Shown piece after piece: positions 34,260 to 42,681 of a stretch of DNA of 64,000 nucleotides (its first letter is position 1; the number at the start of each line of letters is the position of its first letter). A program made the translations under genes and the position numbers. This DNA comes from CAIWHR01 sp963773195 (lineage in GTDB: Bacteria > Pseudomonadota > Gammaproteobacteria > Burkholderiales > Casimicrobiaceae). The stretch is taken from NCBI GenBank assembly GCA_963773195.1, contig CAVZAE010000018.1:124001-188000 (forward strand), written 5' to 3'. The notes under the pieces are model-generated. The model saw only the letters and a program-made list of their open reading frames with translations. It did no database searches and had not been told where the DNA came from.

Positions 34260-35642
34260 TCAGAACGGCAGCGCGATTCCCGGTTTCGCCTGGCCGAGCA
34301 CGCGGCGGAATTCGTCCTTGATCCGGTCGAGCGCCGCGGCGTCGTCGGCCTCGAAGCGCAGCACGATCGACGGCGTCGTGTTCGATGCACGCGCAAGTCC
34401 GAACCCGTCGGGGTACTCGACGCGCAGCCCGTCGATCCGGATCACGTCGGATGCTCCGGGAAATTTCGCGTCGGCCGCGAGCTTGGCGACGAGTGCATGG
34501 TGCTCGCCTTCCGCGGTCGCGACGGTGAGCTCCGGCGTCGAGACTGCGTCGGGCAACGCATCGAGGATCGCGGACGGATCGGCGTGCCGCGACAGGATCT
34601 CGAGGAGCCGCGCGCCGGCGTAGAGGCCGTCGTCGAAGCCGTACCACCGCTCGCGGAAGAACGTGTGGCCGCTCATCTCGCCCGCGAGGGCGGCGCCCAC
34701 TTCCTTCATCTTGCCCTTAATGAGCGAGTGACCGGTCTTCCACAGCAGCGGTGCGCCGCCGTGCTGGACGATCCAGGGCTTCAGGTTGCGCGTCGACTTG
34801 ACGTCGTAGATGACCGTGGCGCCGGGTTCACGCGTGAGGACATCGGCGGCGAACAGCATGAGCTGCCGGTCGGGGTAGATGATGTGCCCCGCCTTGGTCA
34901 CGACGCCCAACCGGTCGCCGTCGCCGTCGAACGCGAAGCCGAGCTCGAGGCGGTCCGCCTTGACGCGCGCGATCAGGTCGACGAGGTTCTCCGGCTTGGA
35001 CGGGTCAGGGTGATGATGAGGAAACGTGCCGTCGACCTCGCAGTACATCTCGGTGACTTCGCAACCCAGTTGCCGGAACAGGGTCGGCGCGAAAGCGCCG
35101 GGGACACCGCTGCCGCAGTCGATGGCGATGCGCATCTTCCGGGCGAGGCGGACGTCGCCGACGATGCGGCTCAGGTAGGCCGGGGCGATGTCGTGCGTAC
35201 GATAGCTGCCTGTGCCCGACGCAAGCTTTCCCGCCTCGATGCGAGCGCGCAGCGCCTGGATGTCGGGCCCCGCCAACGTCTCGCCGGCGACGACCATCTT
35301 GAGGCCGTTGTAGTCGGGGGGATTGTGGCTGCCCGTGACCATCGCGCAGCACTCGGTACCGAGCTGGTAGGCAGCGAAGTAGCAGATCGGCGTCGCCACC
35401 ATCCCCACGTCGATGACGTTCGCGCCGGAACTGCGAATGCCCTCGGCGAGGGCGGCGCCGAGCGTCGGACCGGACAGCCGCCCGTCGCGGCCGATGACGA
35501 TCGTGTCGCGTCCGCGTTCCAATGCGAGCGACCCGAGCGCGCGACCGACGGCGCGGACGACCTCCGGCGTGAACGTCTTGTCGACAATGCCGCGGATGTC
35601 GTAGGCCTTGAAGATCTCGGGAGGAAGCGCTGGCGTCGGCAT
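34260..35642 (-). CDS. algC: phosphomannomutase/phosphoglucomutase, AlgC type
   Basis: Alpha-D-phosphohexomutase interconverting 1- and 6-phosphates of glucose or mannose. The 460 residues match the family (P. aeruginosa AlgC is 463). The phosphoserine loop is MVTGSHNPPDYNGLK with Ser 105, the metal loop is FAFDGDGDRLGVV, the sugar-binding loop is GEMSGHTFF, and the C-terminal phosphate-binding loop is RASNTTPSIVLRFEA. It can provide glucose-1-phosphate for glycogen synthesis as well as precursors for surface polysaccharide. The start is ATG 35642, just before PEIFKAYDIRG. It lies 38 bases after the YheT gene in a leftward run. Confidence 0.93.
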   Translation of the reverse strand: MPTPALPPEIFKAYDIRGIVDKTFTPEVVRAVGRALGSLALERGRDTIVIGRDGRLSGPTLGAALAEGIRSSGANVIDVGMVATPICYFAAYQLGTECCAMVTGSHNPPDYNGLKMVVAGETLAGPDIQALRARIEAGKLASGTGSYRTHDIAPAYLSRIVGDVRLARKMRIAIDCGSGVPGAFAPTLFRQLGCEVTEMYCEVDGTFPHHHPDPSKPENLVDLIARVKADRLELGFAFDGDGDRLGVVTKAGHIIYPDRQLMLFAADVLTREPGATVIYDVKSTRNLKPWIVQHGGAPLLWKTGHSLIKGKMKEVGAALAGEMSGHTFFRERWYGFDDGLYAGARLLEILSRHADPSAILDALPDAVSTPELTVATAEGEHHALVAKLAADAKFPGASDVIRIDGLRVEYPDGFGLARASNTTPSIVLRFEADDAAALDRIKDEFRRVLGQAKPGIALPF

Positions 35643-35680
35643 GGGCTCGATGACTCGTTTTTTTGCGTGAAAGACGAAGG

Positions 35681-36667
35681 CTAGCACCGGTCGCGGAAAA
35701 ACAGGAGCAGCCGTTGCGGAAGCCAGGTGAGCCGCCCGGGAAAGGGTCCGACCATGAAGCCGCAATGGCCACCCTCGTCGGGCTGCTCGAGCAGAACATC
35801 GCGGCTTGCGTCACGCGGTCCGGGTAACGATTCGCGCGGCACGAACGGATCGTTTTTCGCGTTCAGGACGAGCGTGGGCACTTCGATCGCCGGCAACCAG
35901 GGCTTGCTCGACGCGCGCCGCCAGTAGTCGAGCGTGCCTTCGAATCCGTGCAGCGGCGCGGTGACCGCATCGTCGAATGCGTACATCGAGAACACGCGGG
36001 CGAGCCGGGCTTCGTCGAGCACGCCCGGGAAGCGGTGCGCGATCCCGCGGCTCTTGGGCCGCAGCGTCCACAGGAAATGCCACGCGTAGATCCGGTTGAA
36101 GCCGCGGTCGATGTCGAGGCCGCTGGCGACGAGATCGAGCGGCGTGGAGACGGCGGCCGCCGATGCGAGCACGCTCGCGGCTTGCCGCCCCTGGCGTCCG
36201 AGCCAGTTCAGTAGTGCGCTGCCGCCCAGTGAAATGCCCGCGGCGTGGACGACCGCATCCGCGCCCGCGCGCGCACGGACGGCGGCGAGCATTGCGCCAA
36301 TCTCTTCATGATCGCCCGAGTGGTACGCCCGGGCTTGCCGGTTCGGCTCGCCGCTGCAACCGCGGAAATGCGGAATGACGCCGCGCCAGCCCAGCTGGGC
36401 GACGGCGGCCATCAGCGCGCGCGCATAGCGCGAGCGCGAGCTGCCCTCGAGGCCGTGGAAGAGCACGACGAGCGGCGCGTCGGGGTCCGTGGAGTCGAGC
36501 CAGTCGAAATCCCAGAAGTCGCCGTCCGGTGCGTCCACGCGCTCGCGCCTGAACGGCGGTGTCGGCAGCGGCGAGAAGACCGGCCAGATCGTCTGGGCGT
36601 GCGCGCCCCACAGCCAGCTTGGCGCGCGGTACGCCGCGAGCGACGCCGGCGACTCGCCGGAGATCAC
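35681..36667 (-). CDS. yheT: alpha/beta hydrolase, YheT family
   Basis: A 328-residue alpha/beta hydrolase. The nucleophile elbow is AAGISLGGSALLNWLG, with VVLFHGLEGSSRSRYARALM forming the oxyanion strand. The Asp follows VLNAKNDPFVP and the His is in EQPDEGGHCGFMVG. The N-terminal HAQTIWP corresponds to HLQTMLP of E. coli YheT, a conserved putative esterase of unknown substrate. The start is taken as GTG 36667, which overlaps the stop of the CYTH-CHAD gene (GTGA) and gives the family's usual distance to HAQT. An ATG at 36709 is the alternative. Confidence 0.9.
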   Translation of the reverse strand: MISGESPASLAAYRAPSWLWGAHAQTIWPVFSPLPTPPFRRERVDAPDGDFWDFDWLDSTDPDAPLVVLFHGLEGSSRSRYARALMAAVAQLGWRGVIPHFRGCSGEPNRQARAYHSGDHEEIGAMLAAVRARAGADAVVHAAGISLGGSALLNWLGRQGRQAASVLASAAAVSTPLDLVASGLDIDRGFNRIYAWHFLWTLRPKSRGIAHRFPGVLDEARLARVFSMYAFDDAVTAPLHGFEGTLDYWRRASSKPWLPAIEVPTLVLNAKNDPFVPRESLPGPRDASRDVLLEQPDEGGHCGFMVGPFPGRLTWLPQRLLLFFRDRC

Positions 36668-38220
36668 CCGCGGTTCCAGAAGCGGTCGGTCGCGGCGAAG
36701 CGTTGCCATGCGTGCGTAATTTCGGGCTCGAGCGCTGCAATCTGCGCGGCGGCCCAGCCGCGCACGGCACCGATCGTCGCCTGGTCGGCGCTGGGTGCGA
36801 GGCCCTCGGCCAAGCGTGTCGCGGTCACCGCGTCATGCCAGCGGCCGAGCGCATCCTGCAGTCGCGCGAGCGCCTTCACGTAGCGGCGATGCCGCTTGCC
36901 GTGGTCGGTCGGCACGAAGAACTCCGCCACGTAGCGCAGCTTCTTCGCAGCGACCCGGACCGCATGCCGTTCCTCGGGCGCGGCATGCGCGAGCGTCGCG
37001 CCACTGGCCCCGAGCTTCTGGTGCCGCTTTGCGAGCAGCCGATCGCCGAAGTCGCGCGCGGCCACGTGCTCGGTTCCGCTCGCGTCCTGCGGCGGACGCG
37101 CGCTCAGGGCGCCAGCGGTGAGCAGGAGTCGCTGGAAGCGTCGCGACTGCACCGCCTCGCGCGCGGCCTGGCGCGCCGCTCGCCGCCGCGCACCGATCGT
37201 TCGCGAGAGACGCCTGAGGCCGGGGGCCGCCTTCGGATCCTTGGCCACAGCGGCTGCGAGCGGCGGGAGCGTCTCTGTCGCGAACACGTCCCAGTCGCGT
37301 GCAGCCCCGAGTGTTCCCGCGAGCCATCGCACTTCCGTGACCAGCGGCGCGACCAGCGCCCGGCCGGTGATCTTCGCGACGAGCGAAAGACACGAGCGCA
37401 GCCGCCGCGTGCCGATGCGCATCTGGTGCACCCATTCCGGATCGTCGTCGGCCACGAGCCCGGCGGCGTTGTTCGCGATCTGGCGCACGCACTCCCGGAC
37501 GATCGCGCCGAGGGCCTCGGCGGTCGGGCCGTCGGGCGCAAACTCGACGCGACCGGCGCGGATGGGCTTGGCCGGGTCGGCCGACGTGCCACGGACGAGC
37601 GCATAGCCCCGTGCGGCCTTGCTCGTGGTCGCGACGGCGAGGGGCCAGTCGTCGAGGAGCGCAAGCGCGAGGTCGTAGGCGGAGGCGGCCGAACCCTGGC
37701 CGACTTCGACCTCGATCTCCGCGATGGCCGCGCGCCGGCTGGCCGGTCCGCGCGAGCGGATCGAGCCGACGTCGACCGCGAGCGTCGCCGTCGAGCCGTC
37801 CTGAAATGCGAGCGGCAACGTGCGGCGCACGACGTCGGTCGTGAACACCGGCGCGAGGCCATTCTTCTGCGCCTTCGCGAAGAGCTTGTGCCAAGGGGTT
37901 TGCTCGAGCCGCGCCCAATCGAGGCGCGCGCGAGCGAGCCGCCATTCGTGCTCGTCGTGCGCGTGGAGCGCGCCCGCGGCGGCGGCGAGCGGGGGCCCTT
38001 TGACCGTTTGCACGAAGCGGGCGCCGTCGCGCCGCAAGCGCAGCGCGACAGCTGCATTCTCGAGTGTGAATGATGGAGTGTCGTAGTACGTGCTCGTTAC
38101 CCGCGCGGTGCGCGTGCGGCCCTTGCGCACGGCCGCGACCGCCGGATGGCGGAGGAGCTCCGCGGCGCGCGGTGCCGCATGGCGATCCAGTGCGAGCTTG
38201 AGCTCGACTTCGGCGGGCAT
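36664..38220 (-). CDS. CYTH-CHAD domain protein
   Basis: A 518-residue two-domain protein. Residues 1-200 form a CYTH triphosphate tunnel domain: VELKLALD (the E-x-E-x-K type opening, here EVELK), STYYDTPSFTLENAAVALRLR, FVQTVKGPP and IAEIEVEVGQGSA. Residues about 230-510 form a CHAD helical domain with conserved His and basic residues (HQMRIGTRRLRSCLSL and HAVRVAAKKLRYVAEFF). CYTH domains hydrolyse inorganic triphosphate or thiamine triphosphate, and CHAD domains bind polyphosphate. The pairing suggests action on polyphosphate-associated substrates. It overlaps yheT by four bases and follows aroG by 28 bases. Confidence 0.92.
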   Translation of the reverse strand: MPAEVELKLALDRHAAPRAAELLRHPAVAAVRKGRTRTARVTSTYYDTPSFTLENAAVALRLRRDGARFVQTVKGPPLAAAAGALHAHDEHEWRLARARLDWARLEQTPWHKLFAKAQKNGLAPVFTTDVVRRTLPLAFQDGSTATLAVDVGSIRSRGPASRRAAIAEIEVEVGQGSAASAYDLALALLDDWPLAVATTSKAARGYALVRGTSADPAKPIRAGRVEFAPDGPTAEALGAIVRECVRQIANNAAGLVADDDPEWVHQMRIGTRRLRSCLSLVAKITGRALVAPLVTEVRWLAGTLGAARDWDVFATETLPPLAAAVAKDPKAAPGLRRLSRTIGARRRAARQAAREAVQSRRFQRLLLTAGALSARPPQDASGTEHVAARDFGDRLLAKRHQKLGASGATLAHAAPEERHAVRVAAKKLRYVAEFFVPTDHGKRHRRYVKALARLQDALGRWHDAVTATRLAEGLAPSADQATIGAVRGWAAAQIAALEPEITHAWQRFAATDRFWNRG

Positions 38221-38248
38221 CGCGTACGCTTTCCGCGAAGCGACGCCG

Positions 38249-39373
38249 TCAGGGAGCGTCCGAGACGCGGACGCGGCGCTCGCGCACGGCGAGCGACAAC
38301 GATTGCAGGACTTCGACCGTCGCGTCCCAGCCGATGCACGCGTCGGTAATCGACACACCGTACGCGAGCTCCTTGCCGGGAACGAGGTCCTGCCGACCCG
38401 GGTTGAGATGGCTTTCAAGCATCGCGCCGATGATCCGCTGGTCACCGCCCGCAATCTGCGTGGCAATGTCGCGGGCGACGTCGACCTGCCGCTCGTGCTG
38501 TTTGCGGCTGTTCGCATGCGAGCAGTCGATCATGAGCCGCGCCGCGAGGCCTGCGCTCGCGAGCTCGCGGCAGGTCGCCTCGACATTCGCAGCGTCGAAA
38601 TTCGGCACGTTGCCGCCGCGCAGAATGATGTGGCAGTCCTCGTTGCCCGCGGTGTGGACGATCGCCGAGTGACCGCCTTTGGTCACGGACAGGAAGTGAT
38701 GCGGCGCCGACGCCGCCTTGATCGCGTCGACGGCAATCCGGACGTCGCCGTCGGTGCCGTTCTTGAAACCGACCGGGCAGGAGAGGCCGGACGCGAGCTC
38801 GCGATGCACCTGGCTCTCGGTCGTGCGGGCACCGATCGCGCCCCAGCTGATCAGGTCCGCGATGTATTGAGGCGTAATCATGTCGAGGTACTCGGTGCCG
38901 GCCGGCAGTGCGAGCTCGTTGATCTCGAGCAGGATCCGGCGCGCGAGCTTGAGCCCGTCGTTGATGCGATAGCTGTCGTCGAGGTGCGGGTCGTTGATCA
39001 ATCCTTTCCAGCCGACGGTCGAGCGCGGCTTTTCGAAGTACACGCGCATGACGACGACGAGATCGGCGGCGAGCTCGCGCCGCACGGCCGACAGACGCGT
39101 CGCGTAGTCGATCGCGGCGTCGTAGTCGTGAATCGAGCATGGACCGACCACGACGAGCAGCCGATCGTCCGCGCCGTGCAGCACACGGTGGATCGCCTGC
39201 CGCGTTTCGTAGGTGGTCGCGGCAGTGCGCTCACTCGCCGGAAACTCGCGCAAGAGGTGCGCCGGCGGCGCGAGCTCCTTGATCTCCCGGATCCGGGTGT
39301 CGTCGATCGGCGGGAGGGACGAGTCGGGCCCCGCGGCGACTGTGCGAGGGCGGTAGGCGGTGGGCGTCGGCAC
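38249..39373 (-). CDS. aroG: 3-deoxy-7-phosphoheptulonate synthase (DAHP synthase, class I AroFGH)
   Basis: First enzyme of the shikimate pathway, condensing phosphoenolpyruvate with erythrose-4-phosphate. The 374-residue protein has LVVVGPCSIHDYDAAIDYA with the metal-binding Cys, FEKPRSTVGWKGLINDPHLD, PVGFKNGTDGD (PEP binding), GGHSAIVHTAGNEDCHIILR, MIDCSHANSRKQ (metal His) and GAMLESHLNPGRQDL. Which aromatic amino acid inhibits it is not certain from sequence. The leader contains a compact inverted repeat, a possible operator. A start at 39373 fits the normal N-terminal extension of this family. Confidence 0.95.
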   Translation of the reverse strand: MPTPTAYRPRTVAAGPDSSLPPIDDTRIREIKELAPPAHLLREFPASERTAATTYETRQAIHRVLHGADDRLLVVVGPCSIHDYDAAIDYATRLSAVRRELAADLVVVMRVYFEKPRSTVGWKGLINDPHLDDSYRINDGLKLARRILLEINELALPAGTEYLDMITPQYIADLISWGAIGARTTESQVHRELASGLSCPVGFKNGTDGDVRIAVDAIKAASAPHHFLSVTKGGHSAIVHTAGNEDCHIILRGGNVPNFDAANVEATCRELASAGLAARLMIDCSHANSRKQHERQVDVARDIATQIAGGDQRIIGAMLESHLNPGRQDLVPGKELAYGVSITDACIGWDATVEVLQSLSLAVRERRVRVSDAP

Positions 39374-39671
39374 GGCGGCTCCGGGAGCTAAACCGAGTAA
39401 AAACAGTAGTTTACTACAGTCATCCGAGTGGGCCGATCATTGTGCCATGGGGCATGTTGCATTGCATCAGCCGAATATGAGACAGCCCCCTCGGGAGGGT
39501 CGGCGAAATCGTTGCTTCGCCCGTTGACGATGCCGTAGACTGCCCCCGAAACTGCCGAGCGCCGGGGCAGTCCCACGGGGCCGGCGGTCTCCCGCCCGAA
39601 GGGTCCGCCAGAGGCCTGGAAGGTGCTATTCAACACCGATCGACCCCGTTGATCCACCGCAGGAGACCCGA
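39374..39671. promoter_or_regulatory. divergent intergenic region between aroG and psiF, with inverted repeats
   Basis: This 298-base gap holds no gene. GTAGT-TT-ACTAC at 39406-39417 is a perfect inverted repeat in the aroG leader, 33 bases upstream of its ATG, inside an unusually A/T-rich stretch (39391-39420). It is a candidate repressor site, as expected for a feedback-controlled shikimate gene. CCCTC-GG-GAGGG (39488-39499) and CTGCCCC/GGGGCAG (39540-39546 and 39564-39570) are further hairpins of unknown role. The psiF ribosome site AGGAG is at 39660-39664. Confidence 0.5.
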
Positions 39672-40004
39672 ATGAAATCAATGTTGACCCTGACGCTCGC
39701 CGGCGCCTTCGCCGTCGCCGCGTCGCTGTCGTTCGCTCAGGGGACGGCCCCCGCTACGACCGCACCGGCACCGGCCACCAAGTCGGCCAACTCGCAGCAG
39801 GAACGGATGAAGGAATGCAACGCCAAGGCCACCGGAATGAAGGGGGACGAGCACAAGCAATTCATGAGTGCCTGCCTGTCCGGCAAGGAAGCCGCGCCCG
39901 CGAAGATGACGCAGCAGGAGAAGATGACCTACTGCAACAAGAAGGCCGGCGACATGAAGGGCGACGACCGCAAGAAGTTCATGAGCGACTGCCTAAAGGC
40001 GTGA
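39672..40004 (+). CDS. psiF: PsiF-repeat periplasmic protein
   Basis: A 110-residue exported protein. The signal peptide MKSMLTLTLAGAFAVAASLSF is cleaved near AQG, and an Ala/Pro/Thr-rich linker follows. Two PsiF repeats then occur: QERMKECNAKATGMKGDEHK with FMSACLSG, and QEKMTYCNKKAGDMKGDDRK with FMSDCLKA. Each repeat has two Cys, probably disulfide-bonded in the periplasm. E. coli PsiF is induced by phosphate starvation through PhoB, but its function is unknown. I did not recognise a Pho box. A strong intrinsic terminator follows. Confidence 0.93.
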   Translation: MKSMLTLTLAGAFAVAASLSFAQGTAPATTAPAPATKSANSQQERMKECNAKATGMKGDEHKQFMSACLSGKEAAPAKMTQQEKMTYCNKKAGDMKGDDRKKFMSDCLKA

Positions 40005-40062
40005 CCCGCAACGATCAGCCGATAACGGCCGGGTGACCTCCTGTCCATCCGGCCGCGACTGA

Positions 40063-40100
40063 CAAGGCCCCACCGGGCGACCGGCTGGGGCCTTGTTTTT
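40063..40100 (+). terminator. intrinsic terminator after psiF
   Basis: CAAGGCCCCA (40063-40072) pairs perfectly with TGGGGCCTTG (40086-40095) around a 13-base loop and is followed by TTTTT. This is the clearest rho-independent terminator in the window and isolates psiF from the downstream sigma factor gene. Confidence 0.9.
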
Positions 40101-40222
40101 GTCTGGGGCGCTGCGTCGACGCCGTGCCTGACGCCCGCGTGCAACTCGGCTACGGTTCCGCAGTCCTAACCGCAACCTGGCGCCGTGATCCGCGCCTTGC
40201 CGGGCGGGCCGGAAGGAAGTCC

Positions 40223-40702
40223 ATGCCGTACTCTTCGCGCGAATTGCTGGCGGCGCTGCCGAGGCTCCGCCGTTACGCGCGGCTGCTGGTCGAAGACCGG
40301 GCATACGCCGACGACATCGTCGCGACGACGGTGGCCCGGGCGGCTGCCGAGCCCACACTGCGTTCGCAGCACCCCGAGTTGCTCGAATTGCTGCGTTCCC
40401 TCCACGCCGAGGCGCTCGCGCGGGATCGACCGAGCGCGCCCCCGCCGCGCGATGGCACCGCGGATCCCCCGGCGTCAAGCGCGGAACGGGGCGACGTCCG
40501 TGCGCAGGTGCTCGGTGAACTCCGCCGCCTTCCCCTCGAGCTCCGCGAGGTGGTCGTGCTGGTCGCGGTCGAGCGGTTTTCCTACGAGGAAGTCGCGATG
40601 ATTCTGCAGGTACCCGTCGCGACCGTGCTGTCCCGACTGCAGCAGGCGCGCGAGGCCCTCCGCGCGAGCGCCATCGGCCGGGCATCGGCGCTCGGCGGCT
40701 GA
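40223..40702 (+). CDS. ECF-like RNA polymerase sigma factor
   Basis: A 159-residue protein. Residues about 5-40 are a weak sigma region 2 (LLAALPRLRRYARLLVEDRA then YADDIVATTVARA). Residues about 93-150 are a clear region 4 helix-turn-helix (LRRLPLELREVVVLVAVERF, SYEEVAMILQVPVATVLSRL). The start ATG 40223 is chosen for its ribosome site GGAAGGA; an open frame reaches back to 40124. It converges with a porin-like gene four bases away, whose operon begins with a zinc-type anti-sigma factor, so the two probably form a sigma/anti-sigma pair. The target promoter is unknown. Confidence 0.85.
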   Translation: MPYSSRELLAALPRLRRYARLLVEDRAYADDIVATTVARAAAEPTLRSQHPELLELLRSLHAEALARDRPSAPPPRDGTADPPASSAERGDVRAQVLGELRRLPLELREVVVLVAVERFSYEEVAMILQVPVATVLSRLQQAREALRASAIGRASALGG

Positions 40703-40706
40703 CGCA

Positions 40707-41402
40707 CTAGAACGCGAACGACAGCGTCAGTACCACGGTGTTCGGGCTGCTGCTCCCGGTGACGCGATAGGCGGCGTCAGCGGCGCTGACGGCGACCCAG
40801 GCAAGCTCCGCGTGGAAGCTGCCGAAATTCGCGCCGAGCCCGACCCGACCGTCGACGACGTTCTTCCGGGGCGGGGCGCCATAGACCGCGTAGTACTGCG
40901 TGCGCAGCAACCCAACGTGCGCGATGAAGCGAAAGGAGCCGGCCAGCGGATAAGATGCGTTGAGTTCACCGTAGACGGCGTTCCCGCCCTGTCCGAAATA
41001 GTGGGGCGAGTAGTAGACGCGCGCGCCCACATTCTCCGTCGTCGCGCCGACGAAGAGCTCGCCGTAGTTGTCGTATGTGGTCCCCGAGAACATCGAGTAG
41101 TCGCCGCCGGCTTCGAGCGCCACGCCCGATGGCAGCCGCGACGCGAAGCCGCCGAAGACGATGCCCTGGACGCCGATCCCCACCGGCGGCGCCAAGCGGA
41201 CCGTCGAACCGAAGGTGCCCGCATACCAGCCTTGCGGCATGTCGTAGTTGAGGCCGGCCTGCAGCGCAGGCTTCTCGTCGCTGAGCGTGATACCGCGGTA
41301 ACGGTAGTCGGATACGACCGTCGCCGTGCCTGAGAACTGGGCACCTGCCGAACTTGCGAACGCCCAGAGGGCGAGAGCTGCGCTGCGCGAGGCGACGCAG
41401 TC
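40707..41402 (-). CDS. TorF-family putative porin (outer-membrane beta-barrel), start unresolved
   Basis: About 230 residues of an outer membrane protein. A hydrophobic signal-like stretch (AALALWAFASSAGAQ) is followed by TATVVSDYRYRGITLSDEKP, the hallmark of the TorF/Gcw_chp family. Alternating beta strands follow and the protein ends in Phe (VVLTLSFAF), as barrel proteins do. No ATG, GTG or TTG lies in this frame between the protease stop and the signal stretch. The nearest is a TTG at 41522, deep inside the protease gene, giving an implausibly long leader. The coordinates give the supported extent only. A rare start codon or a small sequence error is likely. It is the third gene of the anti-sigma operon. 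Confidence 0.7.
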   Translation of the reverse strand, partial: DCVASRSAALALWAFASSAGAQFSGTATVVSDYRYRGITLSDEKPALQAGLNYDMPQGWYAGTFGSTVRLAPPVGIGVQGIVFGGFASRLPSGVALEAGGDYSMFSGTTYDNYGELFVGATTENVGARVYYSPHYFGQGGNAVYGELNASYPLAGSFRFIAHVGLLRTQYYAVYGAPPRKNVVDGRVGLGANFGSFHAELAWVAVSAADAAYRVTGSSSPNTVVLTLSFAF

Positions 41403-42681
41403 AGCGAAGCCGCGTCGGGTCGCCGCCGCGCGCGAGCGCGCATCCGCACGCGCAATCGCCGAGTGTCTTGGCCACTGCCGCGCAGGCGTCGATGGGGAAG
41501 GGGCGTCGCGATGTCGTGTCAAGCGTTCCCGAGTTCCCCAGGATTGCGCCAACTTGCCGCGGCGTCTGGCTTGGCCCCAGCTCGAGCAACAGCGCGACCA
41601 GGCCGGCGACTTCCGCCGCGGCAAACGACGAACCGCCGACGAAGCCCCATCGCCGCCCGGGTAAGGTCGTCGGAATGTCCCGTCCGGGCGCCAGAAGGAT
41701 GGCCGCGGACGAATGCTGCCCGTCCTCTGTCGCCACGGCAAGCACGCCGGGAAGCGATGCCGGGAATCCGCCGTCGGCGGACTTCGAATCCACGGCCGCA
41801 ACCACGACGATCCCGCGCGTTCCGGCGAGGTCGAGCAGGCGAGCAAGGAGGCGATCGCGCGGACCGCCGAGGCTCATGTTGATGATGTTGACTCGGTTGT
41901 CGAGCGCGAATTGCAGCGCCTTGGCCAGCGTGAACGTGCTGCAGACCGCCGCGTCCGCAGCAGTCGAGGGTTGCCAGCACGCGCGAAGCACGAGCAGCAC
42001 GGCTCCCGGTGCCACGCCCACGATACCGAGGCCATCGTCGGCACGTGCGCCGATGATGCCCGCCACCGCGGTCCCGTGCGATTCGGCGATGAATTCCTGT
42101 CCATCGACGAAATTCCGCGCGAGCGCGATGCGCCCCTGCAGGTCCGGGTGATCGAGCTCGACCCCGGAGTCGATCGCGGCAATGCGGACGCCGCTGCCCG
42201 TGGCGACATGGTGGAGCTCGTCGAGATGCCAGCGAACCTTCGTCGGTTGCAGAGAATAGAGCGGGTCGTCGTGGGCAAGAACGTGGAACAGATTCATGCT
42301 CTGGACCGACTCGACGCGCTCGTCGCGCGCGAGCTCCTCCTCGAGCGGTCCGATCGCCACGCCAGGGCCGGCCTCCATCACGAAGCAGTCGACCCCCAGG
42401 GACGACATCGGCCAGCTGTCGACGATCCGCAGCTTGTACCGCGCGGCCAGCGCCTCCGCCACCCGCTGCCGGCCGGCCCGGGCCGCCTGCGCATCGTAGC
42501 TGCCGAGATAGCTTGCGTCGGGGCGAAAATGCGGCGGCGCGAGGCGCAGCATCACGAGGAGCTGGCGCTCCGCCTTCGCGGCGTCGAGCGATGTGACAGT
42601 CGGCTCGGCCGTCGCAACGCACGCGACGGTCGCGAGCAACGCTGCCAGGAGCGAGCCGAGAAGGCGCCTGCCCCACTTCAT
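41401..42681 (-). CDS. exported S8-family serine protease (subtilase)
   Basis: A 426-residue protein with a signal peptide (RRLLGSLLAALLATVACVATA). A propeptide-like inhibitor region follows (about 35-135, ERQLLVMLRLAP and GPLEEELARDERVESVQSMN), then the subtilase domain. Triad residues are Asp 171 (AAIDSGVELDHPD), His 202 (ESHGTAVAGI) and Ser 352 (GGSSFAAAEVAG). The oxyanion-hole Asn region, normally AAGN, reads VVAAVDSKSADG, so the Asn is not in its usual place. Its ATG overlaps the anti-sigma stop (ATGA). Cleavage of the anti-sigma factor or of an envelope signal protein is a reasonable inference, not shown. Confidence 0.88.
   Translation of the reverse strand: MKWGRRLLGSLLAALLATVACVATAEPTVTSLDAAKAERQLLVMLRLAPPHFRPDASYLGSYDAQAARAGRQRVAEALAARYKLRIVDSWPMSSLGVDCFVMEAGPGVAIGPLEEELARDERVESVQSMNLFHVLAHDDPLYSLQPTKVRWHLDELHHVATGSGVRIAAIDSGVELDHPDLQGRIALARNFVDGQEFIAESHGTAVAGIIGARADDGLGIVGVAPGAVLLVLRACWQPSTAADAAVCSTFTLAKALQFALDNRVNIINMSLGGPRDRLLARLLDLAGTRGIVVVAAVDSKSADGGFPASLPGVLAVATEDGQHSSAAILLAPGRDIPTTLPGRRWGFVGGSSFAAAEVAGLVALLLELGPSQTPRQVGAILGNSGTLDTTSRRPFPIDACAAVAKTLGDCACGCALARGGDPTRLR

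Noticed and set aside
39388..39681. Leftward 97-codon open frame between aroG and psiF
   Set aside because: No ribosome site or domain; it spans the probable promoters and repeats of the two flanking genes.
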